From Brachionus manjavacas (Eukaryota; Rotifera; Eurotatoria; Ploima; Brachionidae), in contig JAHQIY010000006.1 in assembly GCA_019054805.1 (NCBI GenBank), forward strand, positions 5,084,001 to 5,148,000: a stretch of DNA of 64,000 bases, read 5' to 3'. The first letter of the stretch is position 1. Every line of letters starts with the position of its first letter. The notes beneath the pieces are model-generated. The model saw only the letters and a list, made by a program, of their open reading frames with translations. It was not told the DNA's origin and did no database searches. Positions 10,474 through 22,733 of the stretch are shown here, piece by piece. The translations under genes were made by a program, and so were the position numbers.

Positions 10474-13400
10474 CTTGTCCTTTTGGTCAATCAAAGTGAT
10501 CAATTAATTGAATTGTTGTTCTTTCAAATTAAGCTCGATTAAAACCCCGGCGAGGTTTTTGGTTTAAGTAAAAATTCACTTGAATTTTCTTTTCTCGACC
10601 TTTCTATCTAATACAACTAGTCTGTTTAGATTTACTCAAGTAAGGGTTTTGGTTAGCGATGAATTCACCTAAATATGAAAATAATTTTTATTCAGTCTTA
10701 TGAAAGAAATTTATTTTTATATGAGCAAAGTTAAATCATAATAATAATTTATTTTCCAATAATGAAGTAATAGTAGTAAGTAGAGTTATTGAGGAATATT
10801 AAAAAAATAAACGCAAGTCTAAGTCGAATAGACATTCGACTGGCCTTTGTTTGGTCAGCTTAGATGTTTATACATTTGAATATTTTACCTTTCTTATTAA
10901 TATTTTTCTAATTTACATTTTAAATTTTCACAGGAGTAATTTTATTTGCAAAAAAAGCTTGCATAATTCAGCCGGGTTAAAACATGTCTTAGTAGGTTTT
11001 TAGCATACGAATTAATTGAGCTTTGTGAAATGAAAATAATTTAAAAGGCGACTAAAATTTTGTCTTGAAGTTTTGGTTTAGGAAAAAAAAATTCTGAACA
11101 AATTATGATCACTTCATGATTTTGCAAATAAGATTTCAAAACATCTTTGAATTAGAGTTTTTAACAATAAAAAATTTTGATATAAAATATTCAAAATATT
11201 TTCCTTAAGTGTTTTTTTTAATATTAGAAGAAAATCTGAAATAAAATTCAGACAATTTAAAAAAAAATATGTTCAAAAATTTAATCTCATAAAAAACAAT
11301 CAGATAAAATAATCGTTTAAAAAATCTCCTATTGTTTAAATTATTTAAAAACTTATTGACAATATGAAAATTAATAAGCGAAGCTTAAAATTTGAGACTT
11401 TTGCTATGAAATAAAGACTGAAGAAATTTTTTTTTTAAATTTTAATTTTTACCTTAATTATATATTTTAATTGAGAACTTAAACTGTTAATAAAATATTC
11501 TGAACATTATACCATCTTTTGTTTAATCTGAAAAGAACTTAAACAATTCATTCTAAAATTCGAAATTTAAAATTCTAATCTAGTTGAATCGAAAATAATT
11601 ATTTTAGAATTTAGATAAAGCGCAATTTCGTAAATATCAAAATATTTATTTTATATTTAATTCTTTTTAATTGTTTTGGCAAATTGAAGCTCAATGATAA
11701 ATATAAAATCAGCTTTATTATACTTTAGTTATTAGATAAACGTATATATCTATTTTAAATAAAAAATTACTAAACTTCGTTAAACAAAGCTTTTTTTATT
11801 CAAAAAATAATCTTTGTGTTCGATTATTTGCAAAAAAAAGGTCTAGAATCAAATTCCAAAATTTTCAAACAGTAACAGTTAAACTTTAAATTTAGATAAA
11901 AAAAGACTTTTGGAATAAAAATAGATAAATTTTTAAATTTTATAAAAAGATTACACATTTCAAGCTTATTGTCAGATATAATCTTCTTAAAAAATTTAAA
12001 AATTTTTCTATCATAAATTTATCGTTTTACTACAGAAGTTCATTTTTAAAATGGTTGAAATGACTAAAAAGAATTTCTTGAAAACTTAAGAAAATTTTTT
12101 TTTTAAATCAAAAATAAACTCTTAAATTTTTTCTTAGTAAAAAATAATTTCTTTAATGACTTAAAACAACCATTGTTTTAGAAAATCATAAAGCTTAGTT
12201 GGAAACTTTCTCTTTAAGAGTACAAATTTAAAAAAGAAAGCTTCCTAAATTTTTATTCATCATTTAAAAAGTGCAATAGGAAAATCACTTTTTATTAAAC
12301 TTTTTTTTCAAATTTATAACTTTTAAATATGAATAATATTTGAAATAATATTTAATCATAAAATATTTTATTTAAATAAAATTCATCAATAATAAAATTT
12401 ATCTTCAATTTTTTCATCGATTCAAGATCAAGATAAAGTCTGAAATTTGGTTTGTTTAAACTCATGAGCTAATAGATTGCAAATTTATTGTTTTTTTGTT
12501 GAAATCAATTAATTATAAACTAGCCAACTTGTGTTTTTAAATAAATAAAGGTCTATAAATGGTGTTTCATTATTTTTAGACTATTAAAACTAAAAATTAA
12601 TATCACTTAATTATTGTCCGATTGATAATTAAGATTGATTTTTCCGCAACACGAAAAAATCTACACGATTAAAAAAGTGGTCTAGATTTTTTCCAAATCT
12701 AGACCACTTTTTTCCACTGATTTGAATTTTTTAATCGGTCTTTAAACCGATTTGGTTTATGAATCGGATTTTCTTTGAATTCGGTCTAATGAAAAATCGG
12801 TTTCAGACTTTTTTTTTGTACTAATCTGCCAGCCGTAATTACAACTGATTAAAAACTCTTTAAAAATTGTTTTGTTTTATTATGGTCATTTCTCATTTGG
12901 TTGATTTATTTTTCGAAAGAAACAATAAAAAGTATGCAAAATGTTATCATTTTTCCATACTTATAAACCATTTAAATTCAAATAATTTAATTACTCTAAT
13001 GACGTAGTAGACTTTTTAGAAAAGTAATTTTTTGTTAAATTGCTAAAGGAGATGAAATTAAAAAAGTAGAACTGAAATAATCTAGTATCTTAAAATATTT
13101 ATCAATTATATCGATGATTTATTTATTTAAATTTGAAGTAGTAATTTTAATTTAATTCAAATAAAGCGGAAATATTGATTTCTTTGGTTTTATTAATCGA
13201 TGACCAATATTAATTTTTATCACTGTAAGACCTTTTTTCTTTTCTAGTAAAATTACAAGCGAATTTGAACTTCTAAGACGTCAAATATTTTTTAACTTAT
13301 AATAAATTATTTTAACAATTATTTAAAACAATTGTCAATTAGTATCAACATTTAAAAATTTTGTTTTAAAATAAATATGCTTAGTGAACTTTAGAAATTT

Positions 13401-13913
13401 TAAAACTAATTTTTTAAATTTGAAACTTAAAGTAAAGATGCTAGATTTCGTTTTTTTTTATTTATGTAACTTTCAAATAAACAGTTAATAGAAACAAAAA
13501 TAAAAAACAAAAAATGAAATCCTCAATTATGTTTAAATATAATCAGGGTAAAGGAAAACAAAGTTTATCCGTAATCATAATTTACAAATAAAGAACAACA
13601 CAACAACAGAAAATGAACAGAAAACAAAATGAATAAAATGGTTTATTTAAATTTTCTTAAAAAGAAAATAAAAATATTTACATATTAATAGAGTTAGATG
13701 ATTTGGACAATCAATCAAAATAGTTACAATGTATTTAAAAAAAAATAAATAAAAATAATAAATTTTCGAGTATCTCCTAAATTTTAAAATAACAAAATAA
13801 ATGAGAAATTGTTGACAATCTTGATAATTGACAAAATTTCTTTTTTTTTGGTCTTAAAAATAATTTTTTACATGTAATAAAAATTTTTTAAATGCTCAAC
13901 AATCCCTTGACTA
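10474..13913. other. 3.4-kb intergenic region
   Basis: I see no convincing exon on either strand. The region is AT-rich with many A/T runs. A perfect 19-bp hairpin lies at 12671-12713, followed by several copies of ATCGGT/ACCGAT (12735-12800). The BRWD promoter should lie just above 10473 and the 3' UTR of the receptor gene just below 13914. Confidence 0.6.
12671..12713. repeat. Perfect 19-bp inverted repeat
   Basis: Arms AAAAAAGTGGTCTAGATTT (12671-12689) and the inverse (12695-12713) are separated by 5 bases. A cluster of inverted ATCGGT/ACCGAT words follows. It may be the core of a small MITE or a chance-conserved stem; no function is assigned. Confidence 0.7.
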
Positions 13914-16900
13914 TTAATAAACTTTTCCACCATGAATTAATGGTTTTTGTTCCATTTGCTCCACTTCATTAGTTAATTCATTCGCATCATATGTTGTTTT
14001 TGAACTATCATCTGAAATTGACTGGGAACTGGTTATCGAGCACATTGGTATCAATGACTCAAATTCGGCATCGTTTATTTCCAAATATCCGGCTGACATG
14101 TCATCATCATAATGGTTATTTCTTTCAAAATACAATACATTTGACCTATCGTTTTTGATCAGACACCTAGATTTCTTATCAAATCGTTTAATGCATATAT
14201 CTCGAGCCATTTTATGAATGTGACTAAAATTTTCGTTTCTTGATGCTGAATAACTAAAGAGACAATTTTTATCTGGACCCAAAAGAAACGAAATTAAAAG
14301 TTTATTTTGTTCAGGAAGCTTCAGATATTTGTGGTTTAAAGCTTCTTGGTAGCTTACTGATTTAACTAAGGATAGCGAATTTGAAAAGTTGGAAAATTTT
14401 GTATTAGTCTCGGTAACAGTTCGTTTGCTTTCTGTACTTGAGTTACTATTTATTAAACTACTTTTCTCACTGTTGACTTCTTCTAAATTAAATGGCTGAA
14501 CTTGTTGATTAAATGTAACATAAATGGTTTTGGCTTCATATTGTGGAAAGCAATGAAACTTATTGTACTCGTCGTGAAACTTATTTTGGCCTATAATGAA
14601 CGGACTTCGAAGATTTTTAATTTCATCCTTTGTACCACAAACGTAAACTATTTTATCAGCATTTTCAATTGCTTCAGATCTTGTTTTGATATCTGTTGAA
14701 TAGTTGATAATTTGAATCGAAAAGTTCTTGAATCGTTTCTTATTATAAAAAAAAAATCATTTTCAAATTTTTAAAAAAAATTTTTTTAAGCTAAATTAAA
14801 AAAAAAATTAGATTCTTTATTAATTTAAAAACCTGCGCTAAAAAATTAATCAATTATTTTAAATAGATTAAACTAAATTGACTTCTTAATTTGGTTTAAT
14901 CTATTAATTTGTTAATTGAATTCGTAATTTTAAAGAAAAAAATGCAAAAATTTAAAATTTTTTTAATTTTTTTCCATCATAGAATGGACAATTCAGACAC
15001 AGAGCTATTTTCATCATGAAAACTCATCTTTTTTTTTTTTTGATATTTTTAATAGCTATGATGTCATAAAATAATTATATGTAGATATTTAAAAACAAAA
15101 TTTATTAATTAAATTTAAACGAGCTTTCAAAGTGAGGGTAAAAACTCATTATATGTTGTTCTCCACATCATAGCCTTTTTTTGGCTATTATTATTAATTG
15201 GTATATTTAAGATAATAAATATATTCAACTTAAAAGAGTTATAAGAACTCTTTAACCAAAATTTTATCCATATCAATGATTTAGTTTTTAACGAAATAAA
15301 ACTTGTGATCATCTAAAAATTCAACAATTTGATGCGAGCATTTGAAACGAGAAACTTTGTTGACAAATGACATAAATGATATTTAAAAGACTTTGTGAAA
15401 TTCATTTCAAAATGATAAAAAGAACAGAAAAAAATGTAAAAATATTGAATTATTTTTTTCTGACAGTTTAAAATTAGTTCCATTAAGTTTCATCAAATAA
15501 TATGGTCTGCTAAACTCTGCAAAATTAGTTGAAATCAGATTTCAATATATTCGAGCGTGGTGCATTTTGCAGAGATTTTGCACATCATTAACAGACTTTG
15601 ACAGCTGATGCAACTTAGAATGTTGCACAATGCTGCATTCACGGGACCAATTTTAAATTTTTAGAAAATTTTTTATCATTTTGTTCTGTTCTTTAGTACT
15701 GAACTTCTCAAAACCTACTATTTGACTTACAAAATATTATATCATATAATATAAAATTAATTAGTTTACAAAAGTTTAGTTTTAAAAATTGATGTTTTTT
15801 TTCAATTAATAAATTAGCATTAATGCAAAACTAGATGAAATTTTTGTTAAGAACATTCTGAACTTCAATAAGTTTTAAAATTTTTTTTTAGTTTAAGCTA
15901 ACTCTAAATAATCTAAGTAATTTCTAAATAGCATATTTTTTACATCTCTTTTTGTCGTCATCAAATAATAGTAATTTTTTCATATTTTTTTTTTACTAAT
16001 TAAATAGTAATTTGAGTTAAAAAATATTCTAAAATTGTAAATATTTATATTTGGTTTAATAGTTACATTAAAAAGCAAATAAAAGAATCATGAACAGAAT
16101 ATGCTCTTACCTTCAAAAGATTGGTATATTTTAAAACAAATTCATTGAGTTTTTCTTGTTGCTCTTTGCTCAAAAATATCGATAAATAAAAAACAATTTT
16201 TTTGTTTGATGCTTAATTATAAAAATTATTTAATTTAAAATTAGAAAAATAATTAACTTACTAAAGGCATAATTAAGAATGCTCTGAAAACTAATAAAAT
16301 AAATCATAATAAAAATAAAAATAATGATCAAAAAGGAAATAATTATGAAAACTGAATATCTGTTTCCGATTACATCCACAAAATCAATGCCATCACAAAA
16401 CTCGATTAAATCCATCTGATCAGAGTAATCAAAAGGTAACATCATCAAAGACAGATTAAAATCGTTCGGAAGCAGTCCGGCAAGTGTTTCAGTCTTGAAA
16501 AATATCTCATTTAAATCAAAATTGGAATTGTTTATGATATTAGTTAGCACGGTGCTTTCTCTGGGACACTTAAAATTATTGAAATTTATTTTCTTGTCTA
16601 GCTGTTCAATTCTAATCTGCGGCTTAATTCGGTGACAATATTCTCGAGTGTACTTGTTTTTCGGCTCAATCGAATTCGAGTCTGAAACCATTTTTGATTG
16701 AAGATCAAATTTGATCAATAGCCGATTACATTTGACACATGTTATTTCATTATTGACGGCTGACTCATCAATGCACTGATCAACGCCAGGACAAAACTTG
16801 CTCCTCTGCTTCACCTGCAGTTCCAAAAAATACTTTCCTTTTTTTAAATGCTTTATTTCCACTAGTTGCTTAGAACTAATCGGATCAATAAATGCAACTG

Positions 16901-18888
16901 GTCTAACATCCAATTTGAACAGGAATTTTTTACCATAGGCTTTTTTGTGAATTTCTTTATCAATATAGCTGTATTCGTATAAATTGAATCTGTAGTGTGT
17001 ACTGTTCAACACGTTCGATTCAGCCACCCGGCGATAGTCATTAAAAAGAATTTTTAATTTAAAAAAACCTTTGGCTTCGCCATAATTGAAATCGATGCAC
17101 AGTCTTGGCAAAAAGTCTCGATTGCTTAGCACACTGGATGACTCTTCAAGACTTCTAGCTTTTCTTACTGATGACAAATCTTGATTTTGAAAATTAAATG
17201 CTTAAATTAAACGAAAAATTAAATGTTTTAATTTTTTTTTTCTAAAACTAACCCATTTTATTATTGTCAAAGTTGAACAAATTAAAAGGATAATCCGAAC
17301 AATGTTTGCTCTTTTTGATCTTTACAGAATAATCATGATTCAAGGGAACATAATTGATCACTTGATTTTTGTTCTCTTGTTTTGGAATTTTATAGCATTC
17401 TATGCATTCATTTTTACATTTACAATATTTTTTGCTTTCGGTCGACTCATTAAAGCAAACATTTTTCCTTGTTGGCTCATTTAAAATGCCAACATAGTTC
17501 ATTCTTTCACCAGATTTTATAAACTTGGCAACTATTCCATTGGCGAACATTTGAGACCGCTTTGAAACCAAATTGGGCGCAAAGTATAAACTATTCGGAT
17601 CTAAATCAGTGTAGTATTCAACATTTTCAAAGTAAATGCTCTTTTTGCCCGAATTACGGGCTTCTTTGACAATCTTTAACTGATAAGATTCTAATGAAAA
17701 TATGTCCGAATCACCCAAAATGTTTTCGAATTCGTCTGACATAGCTTGAAGAATAATGTAGTAGTTATCTTTATCGTCGGAAAATGGACTATATCTGAGG
17801 ATACACGTCTGCTGCATCAGATGTCCTTTGCACATGTCTTTAGAGAAATTCATTGACAAGAAAATCATTTTTTTTAAACAAATATACCTGGCACGATTTT
17901 AAAACTTTCAGCCAATTTATCACTTTTTATTCCTATTTCCAAAGGTGACGACTGACTGCTGCCCACTGCGCACAAATGACCGTGCCTGTAACCTATCGAG
18001 GTCTTGTCATTACATGTAGTCAGTGCACGGACAACTATTTTTCCAAAATAGAACGTATACCAGCTGTTTGCGTGGCTTAAAAATGAAGGATCTTTGATTC
18101 TAAATTTGAACCTCTTAAATAAATAAAAATTTTGCTTATTCAAAAATTCAATGATCAATCTATTTCATGAAATTTAGTAAAATATTTTATCAACAATTGA
18201 AATAAATTTTTCCTGATTTTAAATAAAATTTAAATTTTTTTTTTAAATTTTGACATCATCAGTCAATTAGATAATTAAATTGTTGACTTTTTTTATTAAG
18301 ATTTTTTGTCTTAAAAACAAAATTTATACTTCTTTTATGAATTTAAAAAAAAAATAAAAAATAATGTAGAAGACAAGCTCACTTTGAAATTATTGACTGG
18401 ATCGATGTGGTCATTGATTATTTGAACACAACTATACGTTTGCTCATCAAAGTAAAATTTAAGCTCGTACCCTTTGATTTTTTGCAGTCCTTGAAATAAA
18501 TTGTTAACTCAAGTTTTCATTTTTATCTAATATATATTTTACCTGGTATGTTTATCGAGTTAAACTCGACTTCAATCAAAAATGATAAAGTCTTTTCATA
18601 ATTTGAGTATAATAGCGTGTTAGCCTTGAACTGATATTCTTTGTCTAGTTTAGTCTGGGCTTCGTTCTCACCGGAAATAATAGGCAATGATATGTGATTT
18701 TCGGTGAGTTCAGCGGCACAAATACCGTCTCCGCCGATAAATGTGGCGAATGGTTGAATGTTTAAATTTGTCCTGACTTCATAAAAGTGAATTTTTTGGT
18801 ATAAAAATATAACATTTGCTTCTGTTCTTGTGCAAGCCAGGATGAGAATGATCAGGAAGACTAGGTAAATATTGAACCAACGTTTCAT
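13914..18888 (-). CDS. Single-pass receptor with SEFIR/TIR-like cytoplasmic domain (IL-17-receptor-like)
   Basis: Seven exons (18888-18543, 18489-18383, 18113-17888, 17837-17253, 17179-16262, 16211-16111, 14738-13914) sum to 3108 nt (1035 aa). All phases agree. The N-terminus has a signal peptide (MKRWFNIYLVFLIILILAC). An ectodomain of about 680 residues has scattered Cys, then one membrane helix (YSVFIIISFLIIIFIFIMIYF). The cytoplasmic part opens with KIVFYLSIFLSKEQQ, continues with FSIQIINYSTDI and then ADKIVYVCG. This order resembles the first strand, second strand and ADKVIVVCS strand of SEFIR domains in IL-17 receptors and Act1. The remaining tail is Ser-rich. In the family, SEFIR domains recruit Act1-type adaptors at the plasma membrane. 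The gene model is firm; the SEFIR call rests on strand pattern only, and a divergent TIR domain is the alternative. Confidence 0.6.
14739..16110. other. 1.4-kb intron inside the SEFIR-coding region
   Basis: The intron splits the cytoplasmic domain between its first helix and second strand. No extra exon is evident. Weakly inverted sequences occur near 15410-15490 and 15640-15695 (GATAAAAA..GAACAG and TTTAAAATT.GTCC words), perhaps the ends of a degraded element. Confidence 0.5.
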
Positions 18889-21800
18889 TTTATAAAGCTT
18901 TGCAGTGAGTTTTTCTCTTTTTTTTCAATTAAATGATTTTTTCTTCAATATATAAACATTTTTTGTTTAGACTTTATTTTCATAATTCTAAAATTAATAA
19001 AACCTTTTTAAAAAATTTTAGACGAAAAATGGAAAACTGATCAAATCAATTAAACTAGCAATAAACAAAAAAATTGGAAAAAAAATCGTTAAATCTTATT
19101 AAAAGATGGGAAATAATATTATTTAATAAAAAAAAATTTATAAAATATTTCAAAAAGAAACTAACATTGAAATAGAATAAAAAAGCATAATTTTAATTCA
19201 TAATTATTGAATTTCTTACTTTTTCCCCGCTTGCTCTTTGTTGCACACCCGATCTTTTTTCTTATGAATCCAATTCACAATCTTATTCGGTTGTAAGAAA
19301 TTCAATTTTTCGTTAAAGTAAATGGAACTATTCCTTCCCCTTTTTCTAACTCGAGGTTTAATTCAATTTTAAATTAATATTTGAATTTACCTTGGGTTTT
19401 TTTTAAGTAAAAAAAGAGTTTGAAACAATTTGATTAAAGATAATTTATTTATAAATAGTTCAACTCGACATTTAATGTGAGTTTATCAACTAAAAGGTGT
19501 TGGAGCAAAGTCTGAACAAAAAATAGTGAATCCGCTTATCAGATAAAGTAAGCGAAAGCTTTGTACGAAAGAAAACAGTTTGAAACACATATTGAAATCA
19601 AGCATTGAATCTCACAGTCATTTTATAGAATTTAATGTTTCGTTGAAAAATAAGAAAACTCTACAGTGAAAGAATATGCGTCAATTGAATTTATTCTTAG
19701 TCTTTAGTTTAGTACTAGTAAGCAAAATATTGTTCAAAATTTACAACAAAAAAAACTAGAGACATGCAAATTTTTGAATTAATTCTCTAAACTTATATAT
19801 TTAATAAAGTGTTTATTTTTAAGAATTTAACAAAAAAAAATCAATTTACTGATAACCTTTTCGCAAATCGGAAGTAAAGAAAAGTTAACGAAAATAAATC
19901 AAGATTAATGATGTTAAATGAATGTCTTCGAATTAAAAAAATAAAATTGAAAATTATTTATTAAATATTTGGTTACCAAGACTATCATGTTACTATCAGA
20001 ATGCTCTTAAATGGCAAAAAATAATTTAAATAATAATTTATCAAAATTATTTAAAAATAAATAACAATTGATTTTGTTTGATAAATAATTACAAACACCA
20101 ACATCTTCGATTAATCATTTGCTTGAAGGCGTATCTTAATTTAATTTTTACCTACGATTTTTTTTAATTAAAAAAAGACTTATGGCACTGTGAAATAAAA
20201 ACTTGAAAGTGTAAACATAAAATAAAAATTTTTCTATTGAAAATTTCAATTTGTTTCACTTCTAATCGAGTGCCCTGTCACCGGTAAATTTTAAAAAATT
20301 TACCTGTCTTTTCAAAAAAAAATCTTTAGAAAAACTATGAAATGTATTTATATAAAAAATTTAGATGTCACTAAAAACTGCAATTATACTGACTGCTGAT
20401 CCCTCTATTATAAAAATAAGAACCTGTCTCGTTCTTTTATTACGCTTTAAGGGTAGACGGGACAACAGCAAAAAAAGCAAAAAAAAATTATTTAAATTTT
20501 ACACATATGATGACAATTTAATTTCAGAATATTAAAATTGAATTAAAATATGGTTTTGATTTATTGAAAAATGAATAAACGCTTAAATCATCATTTTCAA
20601 ATACCCACAGCACAATTTTAATGATTTTGTTTAGCATAAATTTCTTCAAAGTGCTAAAAAAGCGTTCTAATATCTTATATACTTTAAAATTTGACTCTAA
20701 GGTCTAATGAGATTTAAATTAATTTATTAGAAAATTTATCAATATTTGTCTTTATTTTAGTTTTGGAAGGTAAGGTTGAAAATCTCTCGAATTATCTAAG
20801 TTAGCACAAAAAAAACTTAGCAATCAAAATTAAAATCTATTTTATTTTACGATTTTTTTTATTTATTTAAAAAATTTAAATAGAATATTGAATAAGAGTG
20901 AATCATATGACAAAGCTTAGAAATAAAAGAAACAAAAAAAGCAATAGATTTTTGGAACAATAAAAATTGATTTTTATTTCATCTAAAATCCGGTAGATGC
21001 TAATCTCTTAAGCGATTTTTTCATTTTATTTTAATTGAATTTTATCCTTTTCATTTTAAACAAGCACTTGTGAAAATTTTTAAAATTTCAACTTGTCTAA
21101 TTCATTTCAATGCAAAAAAATAATTTTCATTTTAAAAAAACACACACACACATATTCATTATGATGTTGATTAATGCAAATGTTGTCTGATTTGGACAGC
21201 ATACGCTTCAAAAATTCAAAAGAATCCCAGAAGTTGTCTAATATGCTAATTAAACCAGAGTTAAAGGAGTATGTTCAAAAAGTAAAAACACTTCTGCCTA
21301 TTATTAAGACTTAGAAGTTTTAAAAAAGATTTGAACGCTTATTTAATCAAAACCAATTTAACTTAAAGCCTAATTATAAACAATTCTTTTTCTTTTGTAT
21401 GCTAAGATTCTCAAGAAACTTTTGAGTTCATGATAATTTCGGCAAAAAAAAATGGAAAATTTTTTAACTAAGATAAACAAAGGTTACAAATGTTTGAATT
21501 ATCCTGGAGAAAAAATGGAATTCGTTAAATTAAATTTTTATAATTTATTTGAACAAATCATGCTTTTTAAATACGAAATTTTGTCATAAATATCAATATT
21601 TAATTCAACTGATCTTTCAATATTAAATTAAAAGCATTATTGTCTGTGTTTCTTAAATATTTTGAAATATTCCAATTTTGAAAGGGAGGAAATTAAATTA
21701 TATCAATGGTCGATATTTAGCCGAAAAATCGATTCAATTAAGTGATTGTACCTTTTTGACGACTGACTTGATGTAATTAAAATTATTGAGCTCTAATCGG

Positions 21801-22301
21801 ATAAAAGATGATTGATTTCTAGAGCTAAACCTCACTCCAGACAATCTTCGACATACTATTTGAGAGAAAACTCTTTTCTTGATCCAAAATAATTCAGACT
21901 AACCTTGGAAAAAATGGATTTAAATATGAAAAGGAAATATGAAATTTTTTTAAACAAACGAAATAATGACTAATGAAAAAAATTTTCAATGAAAATTAAT
22001 GCATAACAGAATTAAATTATTCTTGAGAAAAACATTTTTTGAAAATTAGAACTGAACAATTCCGGCAGAAAAACGACTCTCACCCAAATGTACAACAATA
22101 GACGACAAAAATTAATTTTAGTATCTAATTAGATTTAAAAAAAAATTGGATAAAAAATAAAATAAAAAAAAAATTAGTTTTGCAATGAGAAAAATTTGAT
22201 TAACATAAAAAAAATTTCCATTCTTTTTTTTTAAGTTAAAATAAATTTCTCAATTCACTTTTTGTTAAAATTATAATAAATTTTTGTAAAACAAAATTAA
22301 A
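18889..22301. other. 3.4-kb divergent intergenic region
   Basis: It separates the minus-strand receptor from plus-strand BUD31, so both promoters should be here. One stretch with coding character lies at 19216-19345 (separate entry). A tentative three-exon mini-gene for a secreted peptide can be traced on the plus strand (19676-19717, 20271-20283, 20365-20399; see findings). A short CA run is at 21141-21151. The rest is featureless AT-rich sequence. Confidence 0.5.
19216..19345 (-). CDS. Orphan exon of an unidentified minus-strand gene
   Basis: An open frame of about 43 codons follows an acceptor-like CTCGAGTTAG. It encodes a basic segment starting KRGRNSSIYFNEKLNFLQP and ending RVCNKEQAGKK. 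Base composition is clearly richer than the surroundings. The frame meets TAA inside a perfect donor-like GTAAGA, so it could be a terminal or an internal exon. I found no convincing partner exons upstream or downstream. The RG..FLP pattern faintly recalls the C-terminus of FGF-type growth factors, but this is not enough for a call. Confidence 0.3.
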
Positions 22302-22733
22302 ATGCCTTTGAGAAACAAGAGAAAACAGCCGCCAGATGGTTGGGAGCTGATTGAGCCTACGTTAGATGAACTGGAGCAGAAGATGCGAGAAGCCGAATCG
22401 GCGCCTCACGAAGGTAAACGCAGAACTGAAGTACTTTGGCCTATATTTCAAATACATCATCAGCGATCTAGATACATTTACGAGCTCTACCACAAACGAA
22501 AAGCCATTACCAAGGAATTGTATGACTATTGCATAAATGAAAAGATAGCCGATGCCAACTTGATAGCAAAATGGAAAAAACAAGGATATGAAAATCTGTG
22601 CTGTCTGAGATGCATTCAAACACGAGATACCAACTTTGGAACAAATTGCATCTGCAGAGTTCCCAAAGCAAAGATGGAAGAAGGTAAAATAATCGAGTGC
22701 GTACATTGTGGATGCCACGGATGCTCTGGTTGA
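22302..22733 (+). CDS. BUD31: BUD31 / G10 spliceosomal protein
   Basis: A single uninterrupted exon encodes 143 aa, against 144 in vertebrate BUD31. The N-terminus ([19 protein letters not shown]), the central EGKRR.E.LWPIF.IHHQ.SRYI and the zinc-binding C-terminus are all intact. That C-terminus reads [19 protein letters not shown], then [14 protein letters not shown]31 is a nuclear component of the NTC-related part of the activated spliceosome, where its zinc cluster helps organise the catalytic RNA core. The start codon lies in AAAATGCC and a polyadenylation signal AATAAA follows near 22820. Identification is essentially certain. Confidence 0.97.
   Translation: MPLRNKRKQPPDGWELIEPTLDELEQKMREAESAPHEGKRRTEVLWPIFQIHHQRSRYIYELYHKRKAITKELYDYCINEKIADANLIAKWKKQGYENLCCLRCIQTRDTNFGTNCICRVPKAKMEEGKIIECVHCGCHGCSG

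Noticed and set aside
15127-15312. 61-codon minus-strand frame in the receptor intron
   Set aside because: Pure A/T-driven frame without splice sites. Including it would break the in-phase joining of the flanking exons.
19216-19345. FGF-type growth factor
   Set aside because: Only a faint RG..FLP resemblance exists, and no exon for the beta-trefoil core was found nearby.
22362-22718. 118-codon frame antisense to BUD31
   Set aside because: It lies wholly within the BUD31 coding exon on the other strand and has no independent support.
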